Below are positions 53,063-62,011 of a stretch of DNA of 64,000 nucleotides, in pieces. Both the position numbers and the translations under genes were made by a program. The stretch spans positions 4,588,001 through 4,652,000 of the forward strand of contig NZ_CP086068.1 in assembly GCF_020783335.1 (NCBI RefSeq), given 5' to 3'. The notes under the pieces were generated by a model. That model did no database searches, was not told the origin of the DNA, and saw only the letters and a program-made list of their open reading frames with translations. Origin of the DNA: Mucilaginibacter daejeonensis. GTDB lineage: Bacteria > Bacteroidota > Bacteroidia > Sphingobacteriales > Sphingobacteriaceae. Position 1 is the first letter of the stretch; each line of letters starts with the position of its first letter.

Positions 53063-53904
53063 GATTCAAGGTAGGAGGAACATTAGCGTACGAGGTGCTT
53101 GAACCATCTACGTTCATCATTAATATTCATGCACTACATACCCCTGCCCAAACCCTGGTGGAGGAACGCTTTACCGTAGACCCTGCGCACCACATCGAAG
53201 AGTTGAGCGCTGCTCATGGCGAGAGCCGTTTTATTCGCCTGGATGCGCAGCAGCCCGGTATGCTCAATATCACTTACAGTGCCCTGGCCGAAACCTCTGT
53301 TAAACTGATCCCTGCCGATCAGCTGGCCAGCGTGCAGCTCATGGGCATGGATACCTCAGTGATCCCTTACCTATACCCCAGCCGTTACTGCCAGAGCGAT
53401 AAATTATACCGATTTGCCCATAACCACTTTGGCCACATTGACAGTGCGTTCGAGAAAGTGCTGGCCATTACCGATTGGATACATGACCATGTGGAGTACC
53501 TGAGCGGGTCTACCAACTCACAAACATCGGCTTATGATACCGTGACCGAACTGGCCGGCGTATGCCGCGATTTTGCGCACCTGGGCATCGCCTTATGCCG
53601 GGCTTTGGATATACCAGCACGCTACTTTACCGGCTATGCCTGTCAATTGAACCCACCCGATTTTCATGCTTGTTTTGAGGCCTACCTGGGCGGCAACTGG
53701 ATCATTTTTGATCCTACCCATTTGATACCCTTGAACGGACTGGTGAAGATCGCCACAGGGCGCGATGCCGCCGACGCTTCCATTGCCACCATGTTCGGCC
53801 GTGTGAATGGATTGTCGGTCACAGCCTCATGTGAGCTGGCAGATGAAGGCTTTGAGCCGATATACTACGTGGACGGCCAGCTATCAGGCTTGAGCTATTT
53901 GTAA
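53059..53904 (+). CDS. Transglutaminase-family protein of the Anbu locus
   Basis: The 281-residue product has an N-terminal beta domain and a transglutaminase/cysteine-protease core with the catalytic triad in TELAGVCRDFAHLG (Cys), NPPDFHACFEAY (His) and WIIFDPTH (Asp). The start overlaps the Anbu stop (ATGA), as in other Anbu operons, so the two proteins are made together. It has no signal peptide. The real substrate is unknown. Confidence 0.88.
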   Translation: MRFKVGGTLAYEVLEPSTFIINIHALHTPAQTLVEERFTVDPAHHIEELSAAHGESRFIRLDAQQPGMLNITYSALAETSVKLIPADQLASVQLMGMDTSVIPYLYPSRYCQSDKLYRFAHNHFGHIDSAFEKVLAITDWIHDHVEYLSGSTNSQTSAYDTVTELAGVCRDFAHLGIALCRALDIPARYFTGYACQLNPPDFHACFEAYLGGNWIIFDPTHLIPLNGLVKIATGRDAADASIATMFGRVNGLSVTASCELADEGFEPIYYVDGQLSGLSYL

Positions 53905-53911
53905 AATAGTC

Positions 53912-55048
53912 CTACGCCGTACGGTCTGTTCTTTGCAGATACCGCTTGGTAAGCCATTTCCTAACCGGCTCATCGAACCATTTTAAACACGCATAGGCGA
54001 TCAGTATGGCGGCAACCAACAAGGCTACGCCCATCGCCCAACCTTTTTCCAACGGTATCTTGTTATCTACAACCCACGCGGTGTACAGGTAGATCAGCGG
54101 ATAATGAGTGATGTAAAGCGGATAAGAGATGTTCCCTAAAAAGCGGTTGAGTTGGAGTTGACGTCCGTCGTGCATATCGCTGCCTGCTCCCATGGCAATG
54201 ATCAGCGGAAAAGCGATCATGATGCAGAACAGCTCATAAAGGCCATTCATCCATAATTGCTGGGCGTTACCTATGCGCGGCATACACAACAGGATGGTCA
54301 ACAACAGGCTACACCATAAAAAGTCATTTTTCACCCGGATCACCTTACCTGATCTTGACAGCAGCATACCCGCCAGGAACGGGAATAGCAAGCGCGTGAA
54401 ACCGATCGGTAATTGTATCTCGTCCAGGGTCCACCCGCCGATCACGTCGCCTTGGGGGCCCATGAGCAGGTAGTTGATGGATAAGGCGGCCGCCGCCAGA
54501 GTAAGTACCCAAAGCACCACTTTATTGCAATGCCTCAATAGCAATGCATATAAGATGTTTGCGATGTACTCAAAGAATAATGACCACGCAGGCCCGTTGA
54601 GCGGGTGCATCTCCTGCCAGCCACGTATATCCATACCTACGGTAACCGGTATCAGCGTGCAGCCGATCAGCATGATCAGCAACATGCGCCAAACCGACGT
54701 TTGATCAATGATGGGGAACAGCGTACCACCTTGTGTATAAAAGAATGCCGCCCCAATGAGCGACCCCATAATCACCATGGGTTGCAGACGCACCAAACGC
54801 CGCTTGAAGAATTCGCCTATGGTCATTTTGCCCCAACGGTCGTCATACGCGTAGGCCACCACAAAGCCCGACAGGAAGAAGAAGAAATCGACAGCCAGGT
54901 AGCCATGGTTAATGATCAGCTTGAAACGGTCGCCACCGGCAAAGGCCTCCAACACGTGAAAGATCACCACAATGATGGCGGCCACTCCGCGCAGGCCGTC
55001 AAGCGTTTCATAATGGGTCTTGGTGGGTAGGTATGCTTTGCTGGTCAT
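53912..55048 (-). CDS. Acyltransferase-3 family membrane protein
   Basis: The 378-residue product has about ten membrane helices and the acyltransferase-3 (OafA/YrhL) start LDGLRGVAAIIVVIFHVLEA with the conserved histidine, then YLAVDFFFFLSGFV and YDDRW. Such proteins O-acetylate or acylate sugars, peptidoglycan or lipids. It converges on the Anbu-transglutaminase operon; its neighbour hisS is divergent. Confidence 0.85.
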   Translation of the reverse strand: MTSKAYLPTKTHYETLDGLRGVAAIIVVIFHVLEAFAGGDRFKLIINHGYLAVDFFFFLSGFVVAYAYDDRWGKMTIGEFFKRRLVRLQPMVIMGSLIGAAFFYTQGGTLFPIIDQTSVWRMLLIMLIGCTLIPVTVGMDIRGWQEMHPLNGPAWSLFFEYIANILYALLLRHCNKVVLWVLTLAAAALSINYLLMGPQGDVIGGWTLDEIQLPIGFTRLLFPFLAGMLLSRSGKVIRVKNDFLWCSLLLTILLCMPRIGNAQQLWMNGLYELFCIMIAFPLIIAMGAGSDMHDGRQLQLNRFLGNISYPLYITHYPLIYLYTAWVVDNKIPLEKGWAMGVALLVAAILIAYACLKWFDEPVRKWLTKRYLQRTDRTA

Positions 55049-55231
55049 ATGAGTGGATATTGCGGTATAAGCTGGTCGCAGCCACTAAAAATGCAGCAAT
55101 TTATCAGGGCCACCAAATTTAACCTGAAATTAAAGCGTAGTGTATTCAATGGATCGGGCCTTGAAATAGCTAGAACGACCCGCCCATTTACCGCCTCCGG
55201 ATATGCGCTGCCCGCATTACAAATGATCTGT

Positions 55232-55239
55232 TATCTTTG
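55232..55239 (+). promoter_or_regulatory. -7 element 4 bases before the hisS start
   Basis: TATCTTTG matches TAnnTTTG and ends 4 bases before the ATG at 55244, so a leaderless mRNA is predicted. No TTG box is seen. Confidence 0.5.
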
Positions 55240-55243
55240 CGGC

Positions 55244-56617
55244 ATGGCTTCTGTTAAACCTTCGGTACCTAAAGGCATGCGCGATTTTTCGCCGGCCGAG
55301 ATGGTCAAACGTAACTATATATTCGATACCATCAAGTCGGTGTTCCGCAAGTACGGCTACCAGCAGATCGAGACCCCGACCATGGAGAACTCGGCCACCT
55401 TGATGGGCAAATATGGTGAAGAAGGTGACCGTTTGATCTTCAAGGTGTTGAATAGCGGCGATTACCTGGCCAAGACCGATGAGCAACTGTTAGCTGCTCG
55501 CAACTCTAATGCGGTGGCCTCATCCATTTCTGAAAAAGCCCTGCGCTACGATCTTACCGTGCCTTTTGCGCGGTATGTGGTGCAGCACCAAAACGATATC
55601 ACTTTCCCGTTCAAGCGTTTCCAGGTGCAGCCGGTATGGCGTGCCGACAGGCCACAAAAAGGCCGTTACCGCGAATTTTACCAGTGCGATGCTGATGTGG
55701 TGGGTTCTGACTCTTTACTGAACGAGGCCGAGTTCATCCTGATCTATGACGAAGCTTTGAGCAAGCTGGGGTTGAAAGACTTTAGCATTAAGATCAATAA
55801 CCGTAAGATACTGGCCGGCATTGCCGAGATCATTGGCAAACCCGAACTGATCGTGGATATGACCGTGGCCATAGATAAGCTGGACAAGATCGGCCTTGAT
55901 GGTGTGGTGAACGAGCTGCTGACCAAAGGTTTTACCCAGACCGAGATCGATCAGCTGGAACCGGTGATCCTGCTGGAGGGCAGTAATGCTGAAAAGCTGG
56001 AGAAACTGAAGGGGATACTGGCTACCTCTGAGGTGGGCCTGAATGGTATAGCCGAACTGGAGGTGATCTTCAAGTACCTGCAAAGTTTTCAACTGAACAA
56101 AGCCACCGTTGAGCTGGATATCACCCTGGCCCGCGGACTTAATTACTATACCGGTGCCATTTTCGAGGTGAAGACCAACGAGACCTTCATGGGTAGTATA
56201 GGTGGCGGTGGCCGTTATGACGACCTGACCGGCATGTTCGGCCTGAAAGGACTGACCGGTGCGGGTATCTCTTTCGGTGCCGATCGTATCTATGACGTAC
56301 TGGAAGAATTAAAGCTGTTCCCGGAGACCAGCAACCAGACCACCCGCGTGCTCATTTGCCCGTTCGATGCGGAAGGTGAGGCCTATGCGTTGCCCCTGTT
56401 ACAGCAACTACGCTACCAGGGCACTAATGCAGAGCTATACCCGGCAGGAGCAAAGATCAAGAAGCAATTAGATTACGCCAATAACAAAAGCATCCCCTAC
56501 GTGATCGTGATCGGCAGCGACGAGATCAAGAGCGGCCTGCTCACCTTCAAGAACATGGTGACCGGCGAACAGCAAAAACTGAACGGCGCCGATATACTGG
56601 ACGCAGTAGCGATATAG
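55244..56617 (+). CDS. hisS: Histidyl-tRNA synthetase
   Basis: The 457-residue product is a class II synthetase with GMRDFSPAEM at the start, motif 2 RADRPQKGRYREFYQCDAD, the His-binding LARGLNYYTGAIFE and motif 3 GGGRYDDLTGMF with GAGISFGADR, and a C-terminal anticodon-binding domain. The frame continues 65 codons upstream, but the ATG at 55244 begins the family N-terminus (KPSVPKGMRDF) and follows a -7 box. Confidence 0.93.
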   Translation: MASVKPSVPKGMRDFSPAEMVKRNYIFDTIKSVFRKYGYQQIETPTMENSATLMGKYGEEGDRLIFKVLNSGDYLAKTDEQLLAARNSNAVASSISEKALRYDLTVPFARYVVQHQNDITFPFKRFQVQPVWRADRPQKGRYREFYQCDADVVGSDSLLNEAEFILIYDEALSKLGLKDFSIKINNRKILAGIAEIIGKPELIVDMTVAIDKLDKIGLDGVVNELLTKGFTQTEIDQLEPVILLEGSNAEKLEKLKGILATSEVGLNGIAELEVIFKYLQSFQLNKATVELDITLARGLNYYTGAIFEVKTNETFMGSIGGGGRYDDLTGMFGLKGLTGAGISFGADRIYDVLEELKLFPETSNQTTRVLICPFDAEGEAYALPLLQQLRYQGTNAELYPAGAKIKKQLDYANNKSIPYVIVIGSDEIKSGLLTFKNMVTGEQQKLNGADILDAVAI

Positions 56618-56645
56618 CCCTTTAAAGCTCGAAATCAGATTGAAA

Positions 56646-56671
56646 CTCCCCCTCCTTTGGAGAGGGCGGGG
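56646..56671. repeat. GC-rich palindromic repeat, degraded copy G
   Basis: CTCCCCCTCCTTTGGAGAGGG and a GGCGGGG end resemble one module of the dispersed repeat. It lies between convergent hisS and ispH and may serve as a hairpin. Confidence 0.55.
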
Positions 56672-56677
56672 AAAAGG

Positions 56678-57529
56678 TCAGAAACTTTGTAGTTTCGCCT
56701 TAACCTTTTCCATCAGCCACATCGGGGTAGATGTAGCGCCGCTGATGCCTATGGTATCGCCGGGGTTGAACATCTCGGGATGTACCTCCTCCACGGCCGA
56801 TACAAAGTAAGTGTTAGGGTTATGCTTGCGGCATACCTCGAACAATACCTTGCCGTTAGATGATTTTTTACCTGATACAAATACCACCTTGTCGTACTTC
56901 ACGGCAAAGCTGCCCAGGTCCTTATCGCGATTGGATACCTGGCGGCAAATAGTATCGTTAGCCTTCACTTCATACCCACGGCCGATCAGCTGATCTTTAA
57001 TGTGATAAAATTTATCGGTGCTTTTGGTTGTTTGGCTGTAAAGGGTGATCTGTTGTGGCAGTTCCACATTATCCAGCTCGGCCAGGTCCTGGAAAACCAG
57101 CGCTTCACCGTTAGTTTGCCCCTGCAGGCCGATCACCTCGGCGTGGCCATGCTTGCCAAATATCACGATGTTCTCTTTGTTATCGTGCGATGTCTTGATA
57201 CGGTTCTGCAATTTAAGCACTACCGGGCATGAGGCGTCGATCAAAGTAATGTTATGCTCTAATGCAAGCCGGTAAGTGTCGGGAGCCTCACCGTGGGCAC
57301 GGATCAGCACCTTTTCGTTGTACAGGTCTTTCAAAGCTTCATGGTCAATAATGCGCAGGCCTTTGGCCTTCAGGCGTTCTACTTCCTCATCGTTATGAAC
57401 GATATCGCCCAGGCAGTACAGATACCCATCCTCGGCCAGTATCTCTTCGGCCATATCAATGGCGTACACCACGCCAAAGCAAAAGCCCGAATCCTCATCA
57501 ATGTTTACCTGTAAATTATACGCTCCCAT
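56678..57529 (-). CDS. ispH: 4-hydroxy-3-methylbut-2-enyl diphosphate reductase
   Basis: IspH makes IPP and DMAPP in the last step of the MEP pathway. The 283-residue product has the three Fe-S cysteines in DSGFCFGVVYAID, IDASCPVV and NDTICRQVSNR, plus VIFGKHGHAEVIG and SGATSTPMWL. A CAAAATTA box (minus-strand -7 element) lies at 57537-57544, 7 bases before the start codon. It supplies precursors for the carotenoid set upstream. Confidence 0.93.
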   Translation of the reverse strand: MGAYNLQVNIDEDSGFCFGVVYAIDMAEEILAEDGYLYCLGDIVHNDEEVERLKAKGLRIIDHEALKDLYNEKVLIRAHGEAPDTYRLALEHNITLIDASCPVVLKLQNRIKTSHDNKENIVIFGKHGHAEVIGLQGQTNGEALVFQDLAELDNVELPQQITLYSQTTKSTDKFYHIKDQLIGRGYEVKANDTICRQVSNRDKDLGSFAVKYDKVVFVSGKKSSNGKVLFEVCRKHNPNTYFVSAVEEVHPEMFNPGDTIGISGATSTPMWLMEKVKAKLQSF

Positions 57530-57620
57530 GGTGATACAAAATTACGAAACCCCTGTCAGATACATCCTGCTGCCCTGCACTTTATTTCAACTCGATACAT
57601 TTCATGGCTCACGGCCGTGA

Positions 57621-58256
57621 TCACACCACAAGTTGCAGTATCCCGAAAAAGATGAACTGTACCAGCAACAGCACTGGGGCAACAATGGTTTGCTTTTCAA
57701 AACAGGCACGCTCGAACAGGTAAAGCAGCACCGCGCCCAGGCCGAACCAGCCAATGTAGTTCTTAAGTGGCGGATGGCCTTCGGTCCAGGTCCAGTAGTC
57801 AAAGCGGATGGCTACCGGCTCGATCAGTAGGTCAAGTGCCACCAGTATGATCGCGCCCAATAGTACCCGCAACCAAATATTACGGATACCCAGCCAACGC
57901 GTCAGGATGCCGGTACTATATACCAGCACGAACCAATTGACACCAATGGTAAGCGGAATATCGAACAGTTTGGCACCCAATGTGGCGCCGTAAGTATAAT
58001 CGCCAAATATCCAATGCTTGTGCACGCCGATCCACTCGGCCACAAAACCAGCCAAAAAGGCCACTACAGCAAATAGCCAAAATCGTTTCTCATCACCATC
58101 ATGAGCAATGGCTACCACGGCCAGCATCAGCATCAAATGGAAAGGCACCAGCCGCAGGAACATGGTACGCAGATCAGACACCAGGAAGCCTGCCAGACCG
58201 ACGGCATGGAACAGGATGATCACGATGATGCAAATGGTGGACTTGCTCAACCTCAT
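57621..58256 (-). CDS. Carotenoid biosynthesis protein (CruF/DUF422-like)
   Basis: The 211-residue product has about seven membrane helices and the DUF422 motifs HLMLMLAVVA, EWIGVHKHWIFGDYTYG, VNWFVLVYST and ALDLLIEPVAIRFDYWTW. Homologues (CruF and bisanhydrobacterioruberin hydratase) hydrate the psi end of carotenoids. The ATG at 58256 overlaps the glycosyltransferase stop by 4 bases. Confidence 0.83.
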   Translation of the reverse strand: MRLSKSTICIIVIILFHAVGLAGFLVSDLRTMFLRLVPFHLMLMLAVVAIAHDGDEKRFWLFAVVAFLAGFVAEWIGVHKHWIFGDYTYGATLGAKLFDIPLTIGVNWFVLVYSTGILTRWLGIRNIWLRVLLGAIILVALDLLIEPVAIRFDYWTWTEGHPPLKNYIGWFGLGAVLLYLFERACFEKQTIVAPVLLLVQFIFFGILQLVV

Positions 58257-59341
58257 ACCGGCCTGCCTTTCCAAACATTTTTGCGGGTCAGGTGATTTTG
58301 TATGGCCGATATACCCAGGATCAGCAAACTCAGCATTTGCAGCGGATGCAGTACCACATTATAAAAAGCATTTTGGCCCGATGATAACGAGATCATGATG
58401 CGGGTAAGGATGATGAGCCCGCACAGCATCAGGATCAGCTGCACGTTCAAGGTGGCAAAAATGAGCATTGGTCCGCCCAAGATCACCAGCAGATAACAGA
58501 TAAAGCCAAAGATATTATAGTTGAACGCTGCCAAAAAGTTCTTGCTAAATCCACTGATCGCACTGCTAAAACCGGTATACATGCGGCAACTGATCAGTCC
58601 GTTGGCCAACAGGCTTTCCCCTTTCTCGCCTTTCCATTTCAGCAGCTTCATGATCTCCACATCCTCCACCACCCGGTCGCGGGCCATTTCGTGCCATTGG
58701 TAGCGCTTATATACGGCGGCATCAAATAACATAAATTGTCCGCTGGCTGCCGAAAAGCCCGGGTTTTTGGATAGATAGATCAGCTTGATGGGCAATAGGT
58801 TCAATAGCACGTAGTGCATCAGCGGCACCACCATGCGCTCGCCAATGGTGCGCATATCCTGATCGGTGAACAGGCTTAACAAGGCCAGTCTACGTAGTTG
58901 CATGCGGTACACGGCTGCGCTGATCAACCCGCTATATAATTGCTCATCGGCATCAACAAATAACAGGTACTTGCCTTTGGCCGCTTTAGCCAATTGGTGG
59001 CAGGCAAAGTTCTTACCCAACCAACCATCGGGCAGCGGCTCGCCTTTAATGACCCTGAACTGCGGGTGTTGGCTGCAAAAATCGCTGCAAAGCTGATAGG
59101 TGCCATCGGTGGAATCATCATCCAGGATGATCACCTCGTAATGCCCGTGCTCCTGCTCCAGTACCGAGTTGAGCAGCGTCAGGATATTATCCTCTTCGTT
59201 GCGTACGGGGATCAGGATGCTGACCAGGTCGGGCAAGTCGCGGTTCACCCGCCGTAGTTTAGGGTCAGATATGAAGTTAAATAATGTTACCGTGAATCGC
59301 AGGATCAGGAACAAGAAGATGATGTAGATAGCAATGATCAC
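58253..59341 (-). CDS. Family 2 glycosyltransferase, carotenoid-type
   Basis: The 362-residue product has an N-terminal membrane helix, a GT-A domain with VSILIPVRNEEDNILTLLNS, IILDDDSTDGTY and LFVDADEQL (DxD), the acceptor-site pattern RVVEDVEIMKLL, and two or three C-terminal helices. The layout resembles CruC-type carotenoid glycosyltransferases. The start at 59341 is GTG. It lies between the acyltransferase and the CruF-like gene with overlaps or a 3-base gap. Confidence 0.83.
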   Translation of the reverse strand: MIIAIYIIFLFLILRFTVTLFNFISDPKLRRVNRDLPDLVSILIPVRNEEDNILTLLNSVLEQEHGHYEVIILDDDSTDGTYQLCSDFCSQHPQFRVIKGEPLPDGWLGKNFACHQLAKAAKGKYLLFVDADEQLYSGLISAAVYRMQLRRLALLSLFTDQDMRTIGERMVVPLMHYVLLNLLPIKLIYLSKNPGFSAASGQFMLFDAAVYKRYQWHEMARDRVVEDVEIMKLLKWKGEKGESLLANGLISCRMYTGFSSAISGFSKNFLAAFNYNIFGFICYLLVILGGPMLIFATLNVQLILMLCGLIILTRIMISLSSGQNAFYNVVLHPLQMLSLLILGISAIQNHLTRKNVWKGRPV

Positions 59342-59344
59342 TGG

Positions 59345-59965
59345 TTATATGACGATCTGTGTTTGTTGTAGTTTGGCCTCACGATAATGCTGATCAAAGG
59401 CTTGTTTTAATTCACCAAGATCATTAAAATTTTCGTTAGATACTTTCAGGTGAACGTATGCACCCGGCTTTTTGTGCTGAAAGTTCTCGATAAAAGTTGC
59501 CGCGAACACGAACTGGAATTTGCCTGCCGCATCTTTCATGATCTTTTGCAGGCCACTTTCAAAGTGGATATCATCAACAAAGTTGGAGTACAACCTTGCT
59601 TGCGGAAAAACGACCACCACGTTACGCGGGGCACTGAGCAGATCTGCCGTATACTTGAGTGACTCGATCATGGAGCGGGAGTTCTTGAGTACCGAGTAAG
59701 CCCCACGATAGCGCAGGATCGGGTTCTTGCGCAAGGTATCTTCCAGCACCATCACCTTATAGTCCTTTTTGATAGCTGTATGGTTGAGCCAGTACAGTAA
59801 AAAGCCATCCCACCAGCTAAAATGGTTGGCCAGCAACAGCACCGACCGGTTAGGGTCTATGTCTATCTCGTTGGCTTTAAAACCATGAAAGTTGCGCCTG
59901 ATGAGCCAACTGACGTAATGGTGAAAGAAACCGCCGATGAGCTTGTTTTGACGTGGGTATAGCAT
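59345..59965 (-). CDS. Lysophospholipid acyltransferase-like protein 1
   Basis: The 206-residue product is a PlsC-fold acyltransferase with the catalytic NHFSWWD (H-x4-D) near residue 50, RGAYSVLKNSRSMIESL and VVVFPQARLYSN. The dipeptide pair of tryptophans is shared with the second copy at 60007-60630, so they are paralogues. Together with the glycosyltransferase they fit a CruD-type transfer of a fatty acid to a carotenoid glycoside. Confidence 0.85.
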   Translation of the reverse strand: MLYPRQNKLIGGFFHHYVSWLIRRNFHGFKANEIDIDPNRSVLLLANHFSWWDGFLLYWLNHTAIKKDYKVMVLEDTLRKNPILRYRGAYSVLKNSRSMIESLKYTADLLSAPRNVVVVFPQARLYSNFVDDIHFESGLQKIMKDAAGKFQFVFAATFIENFQHKKPGAYVHLKVSNENFNDLGELKQAFDQHYREAKLQQTQIVI

Positions 59966-60006
59966 ATAAAGGCAATATAGCTACTCTTACGCACCTTTAC
60001 GGCATA

Positions 60007-60630
60007 TCAATGCTCAACATGCAGCTGATCGGCCAGCGCTTGTTGATGAAAGGTGTTCATGCGTTGCGCCAATTCGGTAAAAGGCACTTCGCCCGCTACG
60101 CCACAATCAAAAAGATGAATAAAGGCCGAAGGTTTGAGGCTCTCAAAATAATCGATCAGTGTACAGCTGTAAATGATCTGGCAGGGCCCTTTTATCCGTT
60201 TTACCAGCCGCTCTATTCCCTGCCCGATCTCTATGTGGGTGGTATGGTTCGATATCAGTTCGCCCTGGGGGAACACCACCACCAGGTTACGCGGATCGTT
60301 ACAAAGGTTGGCTGCGTAATTCAAAGATTCGATCATATCGCGCGCGCCTTTTTCGATCGAGAAGCCACCCGTGAGATTGAAGAACATGCGCTTTTCCAAA
60401 TGGTCGCGCTGCATCATGATGAACAGCGTTCTTTTCAGGTGCCAAAAGGCGAGGTAATTGGCCAAAAACCCATCCCACCAGCTAAAGTGATTACATAACA
60501 ACAATATGGAGTGTCCCTCTTTAGGCTCGAACGGGGTCACCACCACGCGGTTGAACGCCTTGAATATGCGGTAGCGCATGTACTTAGCGAACCAGTCGCT
60601 CACGAACTTATTGCGTCGGTGTGGGATCAT
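60007..60630 (-). CDS. Lysophospholipid acyltransferase-like protein 2
   Basis: The 207-residue product has LLLCNHFSWWDGFLANYLAF, GGFSIEKGARDMIESL and VVVFPQGELISN, the same framework as the neighbour at 59345-59965. The two are tandem duplicates. Its start overlaps the stop of the alpha/beta hydrolase gene (ATGA). Confidence 0.85.
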   Translation of the reverse strand: MIPHRRNKFVSDWFAKYMRYRIFKAFNRVVVTPFEPKEGHSILLLCNHFSWWDGFLANYLAFWHLKRTLFIMMQRDHLEKRMFFNLTGGFSIEKGARDMIESLNYAANLCNDPRNLVVVFPQGELISNHTTHIEIGQGIERLVKRIKGPCQIIYSCTLIDYFESLKPSAFIHLFDCGVAGEVPFTELAQRMNTFHQQALADQLHVEH

Positions 60631-61448
60631 ATATACTGGGTAAGGTACTCGTCCAATTGCGGGGTCACCAGCCAGTGGCCCAGTTCTACTTCATGTATAT
60701 GCGCAAGCGAAGGATCGATCCTGTTCATAAATGGCATACCGGCACTTTTGGGGAAAAGCATATCATGCTTGCCGAACACGAAATGGCACTTGACCTTGTG
60801 CCGGTTAATGGCATCGGTTATAGCAACGGCATCGGGCTGCAGTTGTTTGATGAGGTTAAGCGTGTAATAAACATCCTGCCGTTTTTGCGGCGTGTCCATT
60901 TCGCTATGGGCGATCTTGTAAAGGCTTTCATCGATCACCCGTACCCTTTTCAGCCCTTTCAGCAAGCCCGGCGCGATCCAGCTACTCTTGGTCACGGTCT
61001 TGAAAAGGAACTTACCGGCAGCCCGGTGCATCAAAAAGTTGAACCCGGGGTAAATGAATAAGCCATCAGGCGCCATAAGTAGCACCTCATCCACCAGTTC
61101 GGCATAGTCCTCCAACAGCACCAGCGCCACATTAGCACCTATGGAATAACCCATGAGGCTGATGTGCTGCCGGCCATGTATCTCGAACCATTTTTCGAGA
61201 TATTGACGGACGAGCGCTTTGGGCATTCCCTCCACGATCTGTTTTTCGGGCCAGCCTTCTAACCGGCTTTGCCCATGAAAAAAATGATCAAAACTGTATA
61301 CCCGGTACTTGGGGATTACCGATCGCCGCAACACCTCGAATTGGCGCCCCGTCATGCCGTAGCCGTGAAAGGCCAGCATGGGACGTGTGCCCGTTCCGTA
61401 CTCGTGATAATGTAATTGGCCTAATTGCGGCAGATGCAGAAACCCCAT
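60627..61448 (-). CDS. Alpha/beta hydrolase
   Basis: The 273-residue product has the alpha/beta hydrolase fold with the oxyanion region MLAFHGYGMTGRQF, nucleophile elbow LMGYSIGANVALVL, an acid in the HFVFGKHDMLFP segment and the catalytic His in VELGHWLVTP. It is the first gene of the five-gene unit ending with the CruF-like gene. Confidence 0.85.
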   Translation of the reverse strand: MGFLHLPQLGQLHYHEYGTGTRPMLAFHGYGMTGRQFEVLRRSVIPKYRVYSFDHFFHGQSRLEGWPEKQIVEGMPKALVRQYLEKWFEIHGRQHISLMGYSIGANVALVLLEDYAELVDEVLLMAPDGLFIYPGFNFLMHRAAGKFLFKTVTKSSWIAPGLLKGLKRVRVIDESLYKIAHSEMDTPQKRQDVYYTLNLIKQLQPDAVAITDAINRHKVKCHFVFGKHDMLFPKSAGMPFMNRIDPSLAHIHEVELGHWLVTPQLDEYLTQYI

Positions 61449-61596
61449 TGTTAAGGCAATATTAATGATCTTGCCTCAATCAAGCAAAGCACCCGCCGCT
61501 AATTGACAGTATTTCTGTAGCAGACCCGTTCACAACTCTTAACAGACCATGTAAATTGGATATCCTTTTATATATTTATTTCAAAATAGAGTCTAT

Positions 61597-61989
61597 ATGG
61601 ACCGAATAACAAAAGGTCGATCTGAGTTGAGAGCGCTATGTATCATTGCGATCCTAGCAGACATTTCTGGAGTTTTAATGTATAACTACCTTATTGGCCC
61701 TGACAAGTTATTTAGCCAAGCTACTCGAATAATATTCAGTTGTGCTTTAATGTATTCGACCATGACTGGTAGCCGTATCGCCAAGTGGATATTACTTTTC
61801 ACATTCGTTTATTCGATAGAGAACTTTATAAAAGAGTTTTGGGGTTATCAATTTAATGACTGGTTAGGATCAGTGATCTTTTTGAAAGTCGCTTATAACA
61901 TCTTCTTCGTTGTACGTATATTATTCTCTAAGAATATCAACACCTTTCTTGACCGCAAGCAAGAGAAGAGGCCAGGTGTGGTTACGTAA
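61597..61989 (+). CDS. Small membrane protein, AT-rich orphan
   Basis: The 130-residue product has about four membrane helices (ALCIIAILADISGVLMYNYL, IIFSCALMYS, ILLFTFVYSIENF, VIFLKVAYNIFFVVRILF) and basic ends. It is visibly more AT-rich than its neighbours and stands alone between a minus-strand operon and a minus-strand gene. No family is recognised. Confidence 0.55.
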   Translation: MDRITKGRSELRALCIIAILADISGVLMYNYLIGPDKLFSQATRIIFSCALMYSTMTGSRIAKWILLFTFVYSIENFIKEFWGYQFNDWLGSVIFLKVAYNIFFVVRILFSKNINTFLDRKQEKRPGVVT

Positions 61990-62011
61990 CAGGCTCCATC
62001 CATATGACCAC

